Assembly: GCA_963519075.1 (NCBI GenBank)
Contig: CAUQMH010000029.1
Span: 1-16,811, forward strand
Length of the DNA stretch: 16,811 nt
Direction: 5' to 3'
Source of the DNA: JABCPE02 sp963519075
GTDB lineage: Bacteria; Bacteroidota; Bacteroidia; Flavobacteriales; Weeksellaceae
Shown piece by piece: positions 6,282 through 14,040 of this stretch (position 1 is the first letter of the stretch; each line of letters starts with the position of its first letter). The translations under genes were made by a program, and so were the position numbers. A model generated the notes under the pieces. The model saw only the letters and a program-made list of their open reading frames with translations. It was not told where the DNA came from and ran no database searches.

Positions 6282-7940
6282 CCAAAATTGGAAATAGTAT
6301 TTTTTCCAGCTTTTCAGGACATCATCCGTTTTGTTTTTTGTTTTTTCTTTCAGGTTTTTTTCATTGTTGAATAAAGAAACTCCCAGCCCAAAACGCTCCA
6401 GTGGATAGCCCATAGCATTCAGAACCGTAACGCCCTCGTCCAGAGATGAGGTGTTTCTCTCCGAAATTCTTGGCGAAATCTTATCCGGAAAATGTATCAT
6501 GAATAAATTTCGGCGGAGGTCAGGGTGGCGCTCCAGCGTTTCGGAAACCATATTCCGCATCGTGAGATGATCCGAAGAAACCACTATCATGGTGTTTTTT
6601 TCTGTATCTAGTTTTTTAATTTCATTGATAAATTCCGAAATCAAATAATCACTCACATGAAGCGCATTCAGGGTAACATTCTGCCCATTTTTATATTTTT
6701 TCTTCTTAAAATCTGGCGGGACAAAACCTCTCGGACTATGAGTGTTTATCGTAGAAATCATAATGCTAAACGGCTGATTTTCAGATTTTAATTCCTTATA
6801 TTTTTCTTTAGCAAATTCAAGGGTTTTGTCATCATTCAGCCCCCAGCGAGAGAGATTTCTCGGCGTTTTATACTTTTTATCAATATTTTCAAGTGAAAAC
6901 ATCTGAAAACCATGACTTTCCAAAAATTTATCATTCCCCGCAAAGGCTTTGGGCGAACCTTGTATAAAAATATTTTTGTAGCCATCCTCCGCGAGTATAT
7001 TACCTACGCCCTTTATTTTAGGGAGAAAACTAGGAAGCTGGTCGAGGTCGTTATTCTCTCGCCCCACCGCATATAGAGGCACTCCGCACTGAGAACTGGC
7101 TATTCCTGCGATAGTCCAGCCTGTTCCCCAGACCTGATGAACATTAGAAAAGGAAAGTGATTCTTTCTCCAGCTGAGCCAAATTAGGCGCAAGGTCAGGG
7201 AAAATTTCTTGATTGAGGTATATTCGCTCAAAAGCCTCTGCATAAATCCAAACCAAATTATACTTCGTTTCGTTTTTTATGGGCTGTTTCGGAGGCTGGT
7301 AATTATCTTTAAACAAAAACTTTGGGTCTTCATCTACCACTTTATAAGTTTGGTAAATATCATAGTTTAAAGGATTAAATACCAATAAAACCAGCATCAA
7401 AAACACTGGAATTTTAGCTTTGATGGTTTTCTCTTTTGTTTCTTTTTTAATGAAATTTTTAAAGCAAAAAAACGCCGAAAAAACGAATAAAGCCACCAAT
7501 AAAGTGATATCTATGATAAGTTTATAAAAATCCCCTATTCCAGCTCCTTTAATGCCTGTTTTCAGATGAAATGGAATGCTTTCATTAAAGCCAGTTCCTG
7601 TCAGATTAAACGAAAGATAATATAATATGTCCTGAACTCCTGCAATGAGCCAAAAATAAAAAGCAGGTTTTCTTCTATTTATCAGCAAAAGAAAACACAC
7701 CAAAGAAAACAGTATATAGCTGATATTGAGCTTAGTATGAGTGATAATCCTCAGCGTAGTCTCATTCTCTATAATGGACAAAATCTGCAAATACAAAAAA
7801 CACCCATAAAAAATCAATAAAATACTATAAATCAGTTTTTTACATCTAATTTCCTTTTGAAAAACTGTCACTGAAATAGTGAACATTATCAAAAGAAAAT
7901 GCAGGGAATAAATCAGAAAAGTAGGTGTGTCCTGTCCCAA
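6276..7940 (-). CDS. OpgB/MdoB-like phosphoglycerol transferase (LTA synthase/sulfatase fold)
   Basis: The product is a 554-residue membrane enzyme of the alkaline phosphatase superfamily, resembling E. coli OpgB (MdoB). OpgB moves phosphoglycerol from phosphatidylglycerol to periplasmic glucans. Hydrophobic segments lie near 8-28, 36-55, 72-88, 94-111, 141-162 and 176-192, and a catalytic domain expected to face the periplasm starts near 225. Likely active-site residues are Glu235 (YAEAFER), Thr276 as nucleophile (GTGWTIAGI), His401 (THSPRG) and Asp457/His458 (SSDHL). Further OpgB-like stretches are SSQCGVPLY (282-290), GSPKAFAGNDKFLESHGF (328-345) and TGTGFNES (114-121). The start is a TTG one base after the stop of the RNA methyltransferase gene. 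The first ATG (Met19) would cut the first membrane segment, and an in-frame TGA lies just upstream of the TTG. The substrate in this organism is unknown: a surface glycan or lipid is as plausible as a glucan. Confidence 0.83.
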   Translation of the reverse strand: MGQDTPTFLIYSLHFLLIMFTISVTVFQKEIRCKKLIYSILLIFYGCFLYLQILSIIENETTLRIITHTKLNISYILFSLVCFLLLINRRKPAFYFWLIAGVQDILYYLSFNLTGTGFNESIPFHLKTGIKGAGIGDFYKLIIDITLLVALFVFSAFFCFKNFIKKETKEKTIKAKIPVFLMLVLLVFNPLNYDIYQTYKVVDEDPKFLFKDNYQPPKQPIKNETKYNLVWIYAEAFERIYLNQEIFPDLAPNLAQLEKESLSFSNVHQVWGTGWTIAGIASSQCGVPLYAVGRENNDLDQLPSFLPKIKGVGNILAEDGYKNIFIQGSPKAFAGNDKFLESHGFQMFSLENIDKKYKTPRNLSRWGLNDDKTLEFAKEKYKELKSENQPFSIMISTINTHSPRGFVPPDFKKKKYKNGQNVTLNALHVSDYLISEFINEIKKLDTEKNTMIVVSSDHLTMRNMVSETLERHPDLRRNLFMIHFPDKISPRISERNTSSLDEGVTVLNAMGYPLERFGLGVSLFNNEKNLKEKTKNKTDDVLKSWKKYYFQFWE

Positions 7941-7941
7941 T

Positions 7942-8472
7942 TTATTTCAAATATTTAAAAAATTCCCACATCACAATTCCACCGCAAACACTCACATTTA
8001 GAGAGTGTTTAGTCCCCAGCTGAGGTATCTCCAAGAAGTCATCACAGAGCGGAAGAACCTCTTCACTGATGCCCTCCACTTCGTTACCAAGAACCAATGC
8101 GTATTTTGAGTTCTTCGTAAAATCAAATTCCGTAATCATTTGGCTTCCAGTAGTTTGCTCCACTCCTACTACTCTATACCCTTCTGATTTTATATTTTGT
8201 AAAGCCTCCGTAACGGACTCAAAATAAGCCCAATTCACGCTTTCCGTAGCTCCTAGTGCAGCCTTATGGATTTCTCTATGCGGCGGCTGTGGAGTGATCC
8301 CACAAAGTAAGATTTTTTCTACCAAAAAAGCGTCTGCTGTACGAAATACCGCTCCTACATTATGCATACTGCGCACATTATCAAGGACTATAACCAGCGG
8401 AGTTTTAGAACTTTGTTTAAATGTTTCTACATCTATCCTCCCCAGCTCTTCTAATTTAAGTTTCTGAACCAA
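7942..8472 (-). CDS. TrmH/SpoU-family RNA 2'-O-methyltransferase
   Basis: The 176-residue SPOUT-fold protein uses S-adenosylmethionine to methylate a ribose 2'-hydroxyl in tRNA or rRNA. All three family motifs are visible. Motif 1 is DNVRSMHNVGAVFRTAD (31-47), with Asn38 and the likely catalytic Arg44. Motif 2 is LGNEVEGIS (128-136). Motif 3 is IPQLGTKHSLNVSVCGGI (149-166), which forms the trefoil-knot cofactor pocket. It lacks the extra N-terminal RNA-binding domain of RlmB, so it is a minimal family member. TrmH-like tRNA G18 modification is possible, but the target nucleotide cannot be read from sequence. The start is a TTG, 12 bases after the bestrophin stop. In frame, only ATT, ATA and AAA codons separate that TAA from the TTG, and the next ATG (Met36) lies inside motif 1. 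It is the middle gene of a three-gene minus-strand unit. Confidence 0.92.
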   Translation of the reverse strand: MVQKLKLEELGRIDVETFKQSSKTPLVIVLDNVRSMHNVGAVFRTADAFLVEKILLCGITPQPPHREIHKAALGATESVNWAYFESVTEALQNIKSEGYRVVGVEQTTGSQMITEFDFTKNSKYALVLGNEVEGISEEVLPLCDDFLEIPQLGTKHSLNVSVCGGIVMWEFFKYLK

Positions 8473-8484
8473 AATAATTATTTT

Positions 8485-9366
8485 TTAGGATTCACTGAAA
8501 ATACGAATTACATTCTTCTCTATATTCTGAGCTATCAGCTCCATAGGAAGGTCATTTTCATCATTATTAAACGGTTCCTCTATCTCCTCTGCCAGAACCT
8601 CCATACTCATCAGCACATAGAATACGAAAACAGTAAGAAATACCATAAGATACCCTATACTCATAGAATAGGCGATAGGAAGAGTAATCACATAAATAAC
8701 GATAAATTTCTTTGTAAAAGATGAATAAGAATAAGGAATCGGCGTGTTTTTGATTCTTTCACAGCCGCCACAGACTTCCAAAAATCCTCTGGCATGATAG
8801 TCCAGCATCAGCATCTGCTCTCCCGATATTTTACCTTCTTTATACAGTTTCTGAATTCTCTCCTGTATCCTCCAAATCAGCGCATTAGGCGGATGTGGAA
8901 GCTGCTCTACTTCCGTATGATGCTGGTCTTGTGCCAGTTCCATTTTAGTGGATTTTTTGGACAAGTGCCTACTGAGCAAGTGAGGAAAAAAACAAATATA
9001 TTTCTGAAAAAAGTCTCTATTTTCGGTATCTGCTGTGTTCAGCATGGTATGGAGTTTAATGGCAAAATTTCGGGAGTCATTTACCATTCTTCCCAGAAGT
9101 TTTCGCCCTTCCCACCAGCGGTCGTAGGCGGTATTAGTCCTAAAAACCAAAAGCATCGACAAGACAAAACCCAGCAGCGTGTGGATGAGGGAAATATTTT
9201 TAATCGAAGAATCCTTGTCTATTTTAAAATATTCTATCTCCAAAAAAGCCACTATTGCCGCATATACAGCCATGGCAATCATCCCTGACCTCAAGGTTTT
9301 TAGTGAGTCTGACTTATGTATGCTCAGCAGTATGGATATCCAGTGCTTATTATCATATACCCGCAT
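8485..9366 (-). CDS. Bestrophin-family ion channel (RFP-TM/YneE type)
   Basis: This 293-residue inner-membrane protein belongs to the bacterial bestrophin homologues, which form pentameric channels. The characterised Klebsiella relative conducts sodium, whereas animal bestrophins conduct chloride. The signature LVFRTNTAYDRWWEGRKL (73-90) and LGRMVNDSRN (91-100) follows the second membrane helix. Membrane helices lie near 28-44, 60-76, 220-238 and 240-257. The segment GGCERIKNTPIPYSYS (200-215) precedes the third helix, and EEIEEPFNNDENDLP (260-274) after the fourth is the acidic cytosolic motif matching the calcium clasp of animal bestrophins. The ATG at 9366 gives a normal family start. It leads the unit that continues with the RNA methyltransferase and OpgB-like genes, and is divergent from mutS. 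Ion selectivity cannot be assigned from the sequence. Confidence 0.93.
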   Translation of the reverse strand: MRVYDNKHWISILLSIHKSDSLKTLRSGMIAMAVYAAIVAFLEIEYFKIDKDSSIKNISLIHTLLGFVLSMLLVFRTNTAYDRWWEGRKLLGRMVNDSRNFAIKLHTMLNTADTENRDFFQKYICFFPHLLSRHLSKKSTKMELAQDQHHTEVEQLPHPPNALIWRIQERIQKLYKEGKISGEQMLMLDYHARGFLEVCGGCERIKNTPIPYSYSSFTKKFIVIYVITLPIAYSMSIGYLMVFLTVFVFYVLMSMEVLAEEIEEPFNNDENDLPMELIAQNIEKNVIRIFSES

Positions 9367-9403
9367 ATAATATCTTTTTTAGCCCTAAAAGTTTAAATTT
9401 GCA

Positions 9404-9411
9404 CAAAAATA
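9404..9411 (-). promoter_or_regulatory. Candidate -7 element for the bestrophin unit
   Basis: On the minus strand this reads TATTTTTG, matching TAnnTTTG, 37 bases upstream of the bestrophin ATG. A TTTTG lies 13 bases further upstream, closer than the usual -33 spacing. The region is AT-rich, so a chance match is possible. Confidence 0.4.
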
Positions 9412-9446
9412 ATACTTTTTTAACAAAATTTTATTGAAATCTTCTT

Positions 9447-9454
9447 TAATTTTG
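9447..9454 (+). promoter_or_regulatory. Candidate -7 element for mutS
   Basis: TAATTTTG matches TAnnTTTG 24 bases before the mutS ATG. A second match, TAAATTTG, lies at 9394-9401 and could be an alternative promoter with a leader of about 70 bases. Neither has an obvious -33 box. Both are in the 112-base region divergent from the bestrophin gene. Confidence 0.4.
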
Positions 9455-9478
9455 TTCCCTTAAACCTAATTTCACTTT

Positions 9479-12067
9479 ATGGCAAAAACGACACAAAAAG
9501 AAACTCCGCTGATGGCTCAGTACAACAGCATCAAAGCTAAATATCCAGATGCTGTCCTGCTCTTTCGTGTGGGGGATTTTTACGAAACCTTTGAGCAGGA
9601 TGCTGTGCGAACTTCCCAGATTTTGGGCATTGTTCTCACAAAGAGAAATAACGGCGGTTCCCATACCGAGCTGGCGGGTTTTCCTCACCATTCCCTGAAT
9701 TCCTACCTTCCCAAACTGGTTCGTGCTGGACTGCGTGTCGCAATCTGTGACCAGCTGGAAGACCCAAAGATGACCAAAGGCATCGTAAAGAGAGGCGTTA
9801 CAGAACTAGTTACACCAGGAGTTACTTTTAATGAGCAGATTCTCACCACCAAAGAGAATAATTTTCTGCTGTCTATCCATCGTGAAAAAGAAAAATACGG
9901 TATGGCTCTGGTGGACATTTCCACAGGAGAGTTCCTTGTTTCGGAAGGAAATTCGGATAAGCTGATGCACATCATCCATACCTTCAGCCCTAGTGAAATT
10001 ATCTATCAACGAAAAACCGAACTTCCAAACAGAATAAAAGACAGAAACTCTTTCGCTCTGGAAGACTGGGCTTATCAGTATCCTTTTGCTTATGAGAAAC
10101 TTACCAATCATTTCAAAACAAAATCACTGAAAGGCTACGGCATAGAGGAATTTCCATTAGCCATCACGGCGGCTGGTGCTATTTTTGCCTATTTAGTAGA
10201 GGACACCCATCATGCTCTCATTCAGCACATTACCAAAATACAAAACATTCCACAGGATGATTATCTGATGATGGATGGCTTTACGCTTAGAAATTTGGAA
10301 ATCATTCATTCCAACCACCATGAGGGCAAAAGCCTTCTAGACATCATAGATCGCACGACCACGCCTATGGGAGGGCGACTGCTGAGAAGAAGAATGATTC
10401 TTCCGCTGAAATCCGTAAATGAAATCAACCGAAGGCTCTCTCTGATAGAGTTTTTTAACAAAGAAGAAAACTTAAAACACAATATCCACGACCTTCTAAA
10501 ATCTATTTCTGACCTAGACCGACTGCTTGGAAAACTTGCCGCAGAGAGAATTTCGCCAAAAGAACTCGGAAACTTCCGAAATAGTTTGATAAGCATTGAA
10601 AAAATAAAGGAACTGCTGCTGCCTTATCCAGATACTTTGGCTTGGATTACTCCTCTGCACAGCCATAAGGAGCTGATTGATTATCTCCAAAACCACCTAA
10701 ACGAAGAGCTTCCCGTAAGTATAAACAAAGGAAATGTAATCAAAGAAGGCGTTTCCGAAGAATTGGACAAACTGAGAAACCTCCTCTACAGCGGAAAATC
10801 CTATTTAGATGAAATGTGCCAGCGCGAGAGCGAAAGAACAGGAATTTCAAGTTTAAAAATAGATTTTAATAATGTTTTCGGATATTATATAGAAGTCCGA
10901 AACACCCATAAAGATAAAGTTCCTGAAAACTGGATAAGAAAACAGACGCTGGTCAATGCAGAGCGGTACATCACAGAGGAACTAAAAGAATACGAATCAC
11001 AGATACTGGGAGCTGAGGAAAAAATCGCCCAGCTGGAACATCTCCTCTACAAAAAAATAGAAGAGCAGGTTCTCGTGCATATGGACACCATTCAAAACAA
11101 TTCTAAAATCATTGCAGAAATAGACTGCGCAGTAGGACTTTCGGAACTTGCGATTGCAGAAAACTACACCAAACCGATTATAAATGAAGATTTTGCAATA
11201 AACATCCAAGAAGGAAGACATCCTGTGATAGAAAAATCCCTGCCTCTGGGCGAAAAATACATCTCAAATGATATTTTCCTTGACCGAGACACGCAGCAGA
11301 TTATGATGGTCACAGGTCCCAATATGTCTGGTAAATCAGCCGTTCTGAGACAAACCGCCATCATCTGTCTTTTGGCGCAGATAGGAAGCTTTATCCCTGC
11401 AAAACACGCCGAAATAGGAGTCCTAGACAGGATATTTACCCGTGTGGGAGCATCAGACAACATTTCGGCTGGAGAATCTACTTTCATGGTGGAAATGAAT
11501 GAATCTGCCAACATCCTGAACAACATCACCGAGCGTAGCCTCATTCTGTTAGATGAAATCGGACGAGGAACTTCCACTTATGACGGGATTTCCATCGCTT
11601 GGGCTATTGCGGAATACCTCCACCAGCACCCTACACAACCAAAAACACTGTTTGCGACCCACTATCACGAGCTCAATGAAATGCAGAATAGTTTTAGCAG
11701 GATTAAAAACTATCACATCGCCATACAAGAGAATAAAAACAATGTGATTTTCCTAAGGAAACTAGTCGCAGGAGGCAGCGAACACAGCTTTGGTATCTAT
11801 GTAGCCAAACTGGCTGGAATGCCTACGAAAGTAGTCAATAGAGCAAAAGAAATTCTAAAAACCCTAGAAAACAGCCGAAGCCAAGACCAAAACACAGAGA
11901 GCATAAAACGAGTGACCGAGGAAAATCTTCAGCTCTCTTTCTTTCAGCTAGATGACCCTGCTCTAGAGAGCATCAGAGAAGAACTTACCCAAATAGACAT
12001 CAATACGCTGACACCGATAGAAGCCCTAATGAAACTCAATAAAATCAAAAATATGATTGGGAAATAA
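9479..12067 (+). CDS. mutS: MutS, DNA mismatch-recognition ATPase
   Basis: MutS binds mismatches and small loops in DNA and recruits MutL. The 862-residue product matches the usual MutS1 length (853 in E. coli). The mismatch-reading Phe-X-Glu motif is present in GDFYETF, with Phe34 and Glu36, so this is true MutS1 and not the MutS2 type. Connector, lever and clamp domains occupy roughly 120-560. The ATPase has Walker A GPNMSGKS (613-620), Walker B with Asp692 and Glu693 in LLDEIGRGTST, and the downstream TLFATHYHEL motif. A probable beta-clamp-binding motif QLSFF (818-822) lies before the helical C-terminus. It is divergent from the bestrophin gene and followed by a weak hairpin, then purF on the same strand. 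No frameshift or missing catalytic residue is visible, so the gene appears functional. Confidence 0.98.
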   Translation: MAKTTQKETPLMAQYNSIKAKYPDAVLLFRVGDFYETFEQDAVRTSQILGIVLTKRNNGGSHTELAGFPHHSLNSYLPKLVRAGLRVAICDQLEDPKMTKGIVKRGVTELVTPGVTFNEQILTTKENNFLLSIHREKEKYGMALVDISTGEFLVSEGNSDKLMHIIHTFSPSEIIYQRKTELPNRIKDRNSFALEDWAYQYPFAYEKLTNHFKTKSLKGYGIEEFPLAITAAGAIFAYLVEDTHHALIQHITKIQNIPQDDYLMMDGFTLRNLEIIHSNHHEGKSLLDIIDRTTTPMGGRLLRRRMILPLKSVNEINRRLSLIEFFNKEENLKHNIHDLLKSISDLDRLLGKLAAERISPKELGNFRNSLISIEKIKELLLPYPDTLAWITPLHSHKELIDYLQNHLNEELPVSINKGNVIKEGVSEELDKLRNLLYSGKSYLDEMCQRESERTGISSLKIDFNNVFGYYIEVRNTHKDKVPENWIRKQTLVNAERYITEELKEYESQILGAEEKIAQLEHLLYKKIEEQVLVHMDTIQNNSKIIAEIDCAVGLSELAIAENYTKPIINEDFAINIQEGRHPVIEKSLPLGEKYISNDIFLDRDTQQIMMVTGPNMSGKSAVLRQTAIICLLAQIGSFIPAKHAEIGVLDRIFTRVGASDNISAGESTFMVEMNESANILNNITERSLILLDEIGRGTSTYDGISIAWAIAEYLHQHPTQPKTLFATHYHELNEMQNSFSRIKNYHIAIQENKNNVIFLRKLVAGGSEHSFGIYVAKLAGMPTKVVNRAKEILKTLENSRSQDQNTESIKRVTEENLQLSFFQLDDPALESIREELTQIDINTLTPIEALMKLNKIKNMIGK

Positions 12068-12089
12068 AATCCCAACTTTAGTTTTTTTT
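12057..12089 (+). terminator. Weak hairpin terminator at the mutS 3' end
   Basis: A six-base stem, TTGGGA (12057-12062) and TCCCAA (12070-12075), with a seven-base loop that contains the mutS stop codon, followed after six bases by a run of eight T (12082-12089). The stem is short and the T-run offset, so termination may be partial and some read-through into purF is possible. Confidence 0.4.
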
Positions 12090-12090
12090 G

Positions 12091-12098
12091 TATTTTTA
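12091..12098 (+). promoter_or_regulatory. Tentative -7 element for the purF-recG unit
   Basis: TATTTTTA agrees with TAnnTTTG except at the last base and lies 34 bases before the purF ATG, just after the T-run of the mutS hairpin. No -33 box is seen. I found no recognisable purine riboswitch or PurR-like operator in the 65-base gap. Confidence 0.25.
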
Positions 12099-12132
12099 CA
12101 GAGGATTTTTTAAATAAAAACGAAATATAACT

Positions 12133-14034
12133 ATGAGCGACCACTTACAACATGAATGCGGCATTGCGATGCTTCGTCTGTTAAAACCTTTAGAATACTA
12201 TAAAGAAAAATACGGAACTCCTTTTTATGGTATCAATAAAATGTATCTAATGCTGGAAAAACAGCATAACCGCGGGCAGGATGGCGCAGGACTAGCGAGC
12301 GTAAAATTTGATATGCAGCCCGGCGAGAGATACATCAGCCGTATCCGTTCTAATGCCAATCAGCCGATACAGGATATTTTCAATCAAATCAATACCAGAA
12401 TCAGCGAAATTCTAAAAGAAAATCCAGAAATAAAAAATGATACAGAAGCCCAGAAACACCTGCTTCCGTACATTGGGAATGTATTTTTAGGGCATGTTCG
12501 CTATGGGACTTTTGGGAAAAACAGTATAGAAAGTGTTCATCCTTTTCTTCGACAAAACAACTGGATTTACCGCAACCTCATCGTGGCTGGGAATTTTAAC
12601 ATGACCAATTCTAAAGAACTTTTCCAAAAACTGGTAGAACTCGGCCAGCACCCGAAAGAGCAGACCGATACAGTGACCATCATGGAGAGAATAGGGCATT
12701 TCCTAGACACCGAAGTTGAAAATTTATACCAAAAACTAAAAGCCGAAGGCTACTCCAAAAAAGATGCAGCAGCAGAAATCCCAAACCAATTGGATGTAGC
12801 AAAAATCCTCAAAAAATCTGCATACATATGGGATGGCGGCTATGCTATGTCAGGAATCATAGGACATGGCGATGCCTTTGTAATTAGAGACCCTGCGGGT
12901 ATTCGCCCAGCGTATTATTACAAAGATGATGAAATCGTAGTTGTAGCCTCCGAAAGGCCAGTTATACAGACTGCATTTAATCTTGATTTTGAGCAAATTA
13001 CAGAGCTAAACCCAGGTTCTGCCATCATCATCAAGAAAAACGGAAATGTTTCCATAGAAGAAATCCTCCCAGCCCTGCCTTACAAGGCATGTTCTTTTGA
13101 GAGAATCTATTTCTCACGAGGCAGCGACAAGGAAATTTATCAAGAAAGAAAAAAACTGGGAGCTTTACTCTTCCCAAAAATTCTAAATTCCGTAGATGAA
13201 GACCTAAAAAATACGGTTTTTGCTTACATTCCGAACACTGCGGAAACCTCTTTTTATGGACTAATAGAAGAGGCTGATGCCCATCTAAATGAATACAAGA
13301 AAAACCAAATCCTAAAATTAGGAAACAATATTTCAGAGGAGAAATTGGAAGAGATTTTATCCCTTCATCCTACAACCGAAAAAGTAGCCATCAAGGATGC
13401 TAAACTCCGTACTTTCATCACAGAAGACAGCAGCCGAAATGATTTAGTAGCCCATGTTTACGACATCACATACGGCTCTGTCCGAAAAAACATTGACAAT
13501 CTGGTCATTATAGACGACAGCATCGTAAGAGGAACTACGCTGAGAAACAGTATTTTACGAATTCTAAATCGTTTGAATCCGAAGAAAATAATCGTTCTTT
13601 CCTCTGCTCCACAAATCCGCTATCCTGACTGCTACGGTATAGACATGGCTCGTTTGGAGGATTTAGTGGCTTTCGAGGCGGCTTTAGAACTGCACAAAGA
13701 AAGAGGTTCTGACCATATCATAAAGGAAGTTTATGAAAAATGTAAATCTCAAGTGGATTTAGAAGATTCCCAAGTCATTAACTATGTCAAAGAAATCTAT
13801 GCGCCTTTTTCTGATGAAGAAATTTCAGCTAAAATAACTGAACTTTTAGTTCCTGAGGAAATGAACTGCCCTGTGGAAATCATCTTCCAAAGCGTAGAAA
13901 ACCTGCACAAAGCCTGCCCGAAAAACCTCGGCGACTGGTATTTCACTGGTGACTACCCTACTGCTGGCGGAAACAGAGTGGTGAATAGAGCTTACATCAA
14001 TTTCTTTGAAGGTAATAAAGAAAGAGCATACTAA
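12133..14034 (+). CDS. purF: Long PurF-type amidophosphoribosyltransferase
   Basis: PurF makes phosphoribosylamine from PRPP and glutamine, the first step of purine synthesis. Both active sites are visible. Cys9 (HECG) would become the N-terminal nucleophile after removal of an eight-residue propeptide, with HNRGQDGAG at 45-53 in the glutaminase domain. The PRPP loop is IIDDSIVRGTT (459-469). RDPAGIRP, CSFERIYFSRGSD (from Cys320) and APQIRYPDCYGIDM are further family landmarks. At 633 residues it is far longer than E. coli PurF (505). The PRPP loop sits about 95 residues later, and about 60 residues are added near the C-terminus. The C-terminal FTGDYPT (604-610) is kept, but the Cys-X-X-Cys that precedes it in Fe-S-type enzymes such as that of B. 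subtilis is missing. The gene is followed six bases later by recG. It could be a paralogue with a shifted role, so the symbol is by family. Confidence 0.87.
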   Translation: MSDHLQHECGIAMLRLLKPLEYYKEKYGTPFYGINKMYLMLEKQHNRGQDGAGLASVKFDMQPGERYISRIRSNANQPIQDIFNQINTRISEILKENPEIKNDTEAQKHLLPYIGNVFLGHVRYGTFGKNSIESVHPFLRQNNWIYRNLIVAGNFNMTNSKELFQKLVELGQHPKEQTDTVTIMERIGHFLDTEVENLYQKLKAEGYSKKDAAAEIPNQLDVAKILKKSAYIWDGGYAMSGIIGHGDAFVIRDPAGIRPAYYYKDDEIVVVASERPVIQTAFNLDFEQITELNPGSAIIIKKNGNVSIEEILPALPYKACSFERIYFSRGSDKEIYQERKKLGALLFPKILNSVDEDLKNTVFAYIPNTAETSFYGLIEEADAHLNEYKKNQILKLGNNISEEKLEEILSLHPTTEKVAIKDAKLRTFITEDSSRNDLVAHVYDITYGSVRKNIDNLVIIDDSIVRGTTLRNSILRILNRLNPKKIIVLSSAPQIRYPDCYGIDMARLEDLVAFEAALELHKERGSDHIIKEVYEKCKSQVDLEDSQVINYVKEIYAPFSDEEISAKITELLVPEEMNCPVEIIFQSVENLHKACPKNLGDWYFTGDYPTAGGNRVVNRAYINFFEGNKERAY

Positions 14035-14040
14035 CGCGTT

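Noticed and set aside
8794..9288. Open frame of 164 codons on the plus strand.
   Set aside because: It lies wholly antisense to the bestrophin gene and shows no recognisable domain. It is a shadow of the real gene.
11164..11577. Open frame of 137 codons on the minus strand.
   Set aside because: Antisense to the ATPase domain of mutS, with no protein-like motif.
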